Program-made: the position numbers and the translations under genes
Assembly: GCF_017815135.1 (NCBI RefSeq)
Contig: NZ_JAGJCF010000002.1
Coordinates: 248,001-312,000, forward strand
From: Jiella mangrovi
GTDB lineage: Bacteria; Pseudomonadota; Alphaproteobacteria; Rhizobiales; Rhizobiaceae
Reading direction: 5' to 3'
Length of the DNA stretch: 64,000 nucleotides
Notes under the pieces: model-generated
What the model was told of the DNA's origin: nothing
Databases searched by the model: none
What the model saw: the letters and a program-made list of their open reading frames with translations, nothing else
Shown here: in pieces, positions 62,840-64,000 of the stretch
Layout: every line of letters begins with the position of its first letter
Position numbering within the stretch: position 1 is the first letter of the stretch

Positions 62840-63733
62840 ATGAGCGAAACAAACGACAATGGCGAGTCCCGCGCCCGGGTTCTCGCCGAGGCCCTGCCCT
62901 TCATGCAGGCCTATGAGAACAGGACCGTCGTCGTGAAATATGGCGGCCATGCCATGGGCGATCCGACGCTCGGCCAGGCCTTTGCCCGCGACATCGCCCT
63001 GTTGAAGCAATCCGGCGTCAATCCGATCGTGGTTCATGGCGGCGGGCCGCAGATCGGCCGGATGCTCACCCAGATGGGCATCGAATCGCGCTTCGAGGGC
63101 GGGCTTCGCGTCACCGACGCCGAGACGGTGAAGATCGTCGAGATGGTGCTGGCCGGCTCGATCAACAAGGAAATCGTCGCGCTGATCAATGCCGAGGGCG
63201 AATGGGCGATCGGCCTTTGCGGCAAGGACGGCAACATGGTCTTCGCCGAAAAGGCCAAGAAGACCGTGATCGATCCCGACAGCCATATCGAGCGCGTTCT
63301 CGATCTCGGCTACGTCGGCGAGCCCGTCGAGGTCGATCGCACGCTGCTCGATCTTCTGGCGCGCTCGGAGATGATCCCGGTGATCGCGCCGGTGGCGCCC
63401 GGCCGGGACGGGGCGACCTACAACATCAATGCCGACACCTTCGCCGGCGCCATCGCCGGCGCGCTGGAGGCCTCGCGCCTGCTCTTCCTCACCGACGTTC
63501 CCGGCGTCCTCGACAAACAGGGCGAGCTGATCAAGGAACTGTCGGTCTCGGAAGCCAAAAGCCTCATGCGCAACGGCACGATCACCGGCGGCATGATTCC
63601 CAAGGTCGAGACCTGCATCGAGGCGATCGAGCGCGGCGTCGAGGGTGTCGTCATCCTCAACGGCAAGACCCAGCACGCCGTCCTGCTCGAACTTTTGACC
63701 GAGCACGGCGCAGGAACGCTGATCGTGAAGTGA
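62840..63733 (+). CDS. argB: Acetylglutamate kinase
   Basis: A 297-residue kinase that phosphorylates N-acetylglutamate, the second step of arginine synthesis. Motifs are [10 protein letters not shown] (nucleotide-binding Lys), [32 protein letters not shown] and TGGMIPKVE. The start is set at ATG 62840 ([10 protein letters not shown]), which has GGAG at a good distance; an upstream ATG at 62822 would add six residues. Feedback control by arginine is usual in alphaproteobacterial ArgB of this length. Confidence 0.97.
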   Translation: MSETNDNGESRARVLAEALPFMQAYENRTVVVKYGGHAMGDPTLGQAFARDIALLKQSGVNPIVVHGGGPQIGRMLTQMGIESRFEGGLRVTDAETVKIVEMVLAGSINKEIVALINAEGEWAIGLCGKDGNMVFAEKAKKTVIDPDSHIERVLDLGYVGEPVEVDRTLLDLLARSEMIPVIAPVAPGRDGATYNINADTFAGAIAGALEASRLLFLTDVPGVLDKQGELIKELSVSEAKSLMRNGTITGGMIPKVETCIEAIERGVEGVVILNGKTQHAVLLELLTEHGAGTLIVK

Positions 63734-63892
63734 GGGCGGCGGAGAAGTTCTGAACGGCAGACTCCCCCGCGATGCCCTGCTCGGAAGGGCCCGAGACCGC
63801 ATCGGCCTGCAGGGCTTAAAGCGCTGGGGTCGGCGTTACCACAGCCGGTCGGCCGGAAACGGACCGCCACACTCGACGCAGCGTCATGCTCG

Positions 63893-64000
63893 GGCCTGTC
63901 CCGAGGATCTCCTGCGAGGTCCGCAACAGAAGCGTCGAACGGCGCCCGGCCGCTTGCGGTCAGGCCTTCACCAAACGGCGGTAGATCCTCGGGACAAGCC
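63893..64000. repeat. Inverted repeat at the right edge, possible rhizobial intergenic repeat
   Basis: GGCCTGTCCCGAGGATCT (63893-63910) faces AGATCCTCGGGACAAGCC (63983-64000), 17 of 18 bases complementary, with about 70 bases between. The word 'G-C-T-T/C-GTCCCGAGGATCT' is common between rhizobial genes by memory. The region 63734-64000 has no gene visible; the element may continue beyond the edge. Confidence 0.55.

Noticed and set aside
63418-63870. Minus-strand frame overlapping the end of argB
   Set aside because: Mostly antisense to argB, no ribosome site, no family motif.

Overview
The window looks like a chromosomal segment of a GC-rich alphaproteobacterium of the order Hyphomicrobiales (Rhizobiales), close to Rhizobiaceae or Aurantimonadaceae. 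The evidence is gene content and order: ccmI/ccmE, clpP-clpX-lon-hupB, tig next to tRNA-Leu, trmFO, a fused secDF with yajC, a BA14K protein, opgC, prmA, ppdK, and dsbA-DUF721 facing mutY. The family placement is an inference. No integrase, transposase, phage or plasmid gene was seen, so this is mostly core genome with small accessory patches.

Layout. (1) 1-5011, minus strand: a PepSY-like secreted protein, an OmpR-type regulator and a sensor kinase (a PhoPQ/FeuPQ-like system), a lipoprotein, then ccmI and the start of ccmE. (2) 5471-8767: tRNA-Val(CAC), a secreted low-complexity protein, a UxaA-family dehydratase and HU. (3) 8886-17926, minus strand: lon, clpX, clpP, an MscS-type channel and trigger factor, i.e. 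a protein-quality block with clear intrinsic terminators. (4) 18016-19286: tRNA-Leu(UAG), then a 47-residue DUF1127 protein followed by four tandem copies of a small RNA whose hairpin loops all carry CCTCC motifs. (5) 19287-28293: trmFO, a DUF4153 membrane protein, a minus-strand group yajC - secDF - Mth938/NDUFAF3-like - squalene-synthase/NDUFAF6-like, and a DUF815 ATPase. (6) 28851-44208: DsbA-like oxidoreductase, BA14K protein, aminopeptidase P, a small TTG-start protein, prmA with a Na+/H+ antiporter, SCO1, opgC overlapping a hexapeptide acetyltransferase, an MFS transporter, a MoxR ATPase, a host-attachment-family protein, a SleB-type hydrolase and a LysR regulator. (7) 44325-49471: a DUF1127-like small protein divergent from the LysR gene, a soluble two-PAS chemoreceptor translationally coupled to cheW, and an SLC13-type permease. 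(8) 49496-64000: ppdK, dsbA, DUF721, mutY with a HAD phosphatase, an HWE histidine kinase divergent from a KaiC-like ATPase and a receiver protein, prpE, an AT-rich orphan gene, a secreted histidine phosphatase and argB.

The strongest non-routine signal is 18508-19183: a DUF1127 gene with a perfect Shine-Dalgarno, followed by four tandem RNAs with twelve CCTCC-bearing hairpins and a compensatory base change. This matches the Rhodobacter CcaF1/CcsR1-4 ('cuckoo') arrangement but has an extra terminator-like hairpin per unit. The second is the KaiC-like / HWE kinase / receiver cluster at 55821-59467, which has no kaiB beside it and altered catalytic-site residues. Others are a FeuN-like small protein in front of the two-component pair, homologues of two complex I assembly factors in the sec cluster, and TGCA-rich palindromes upstream of several small genes.
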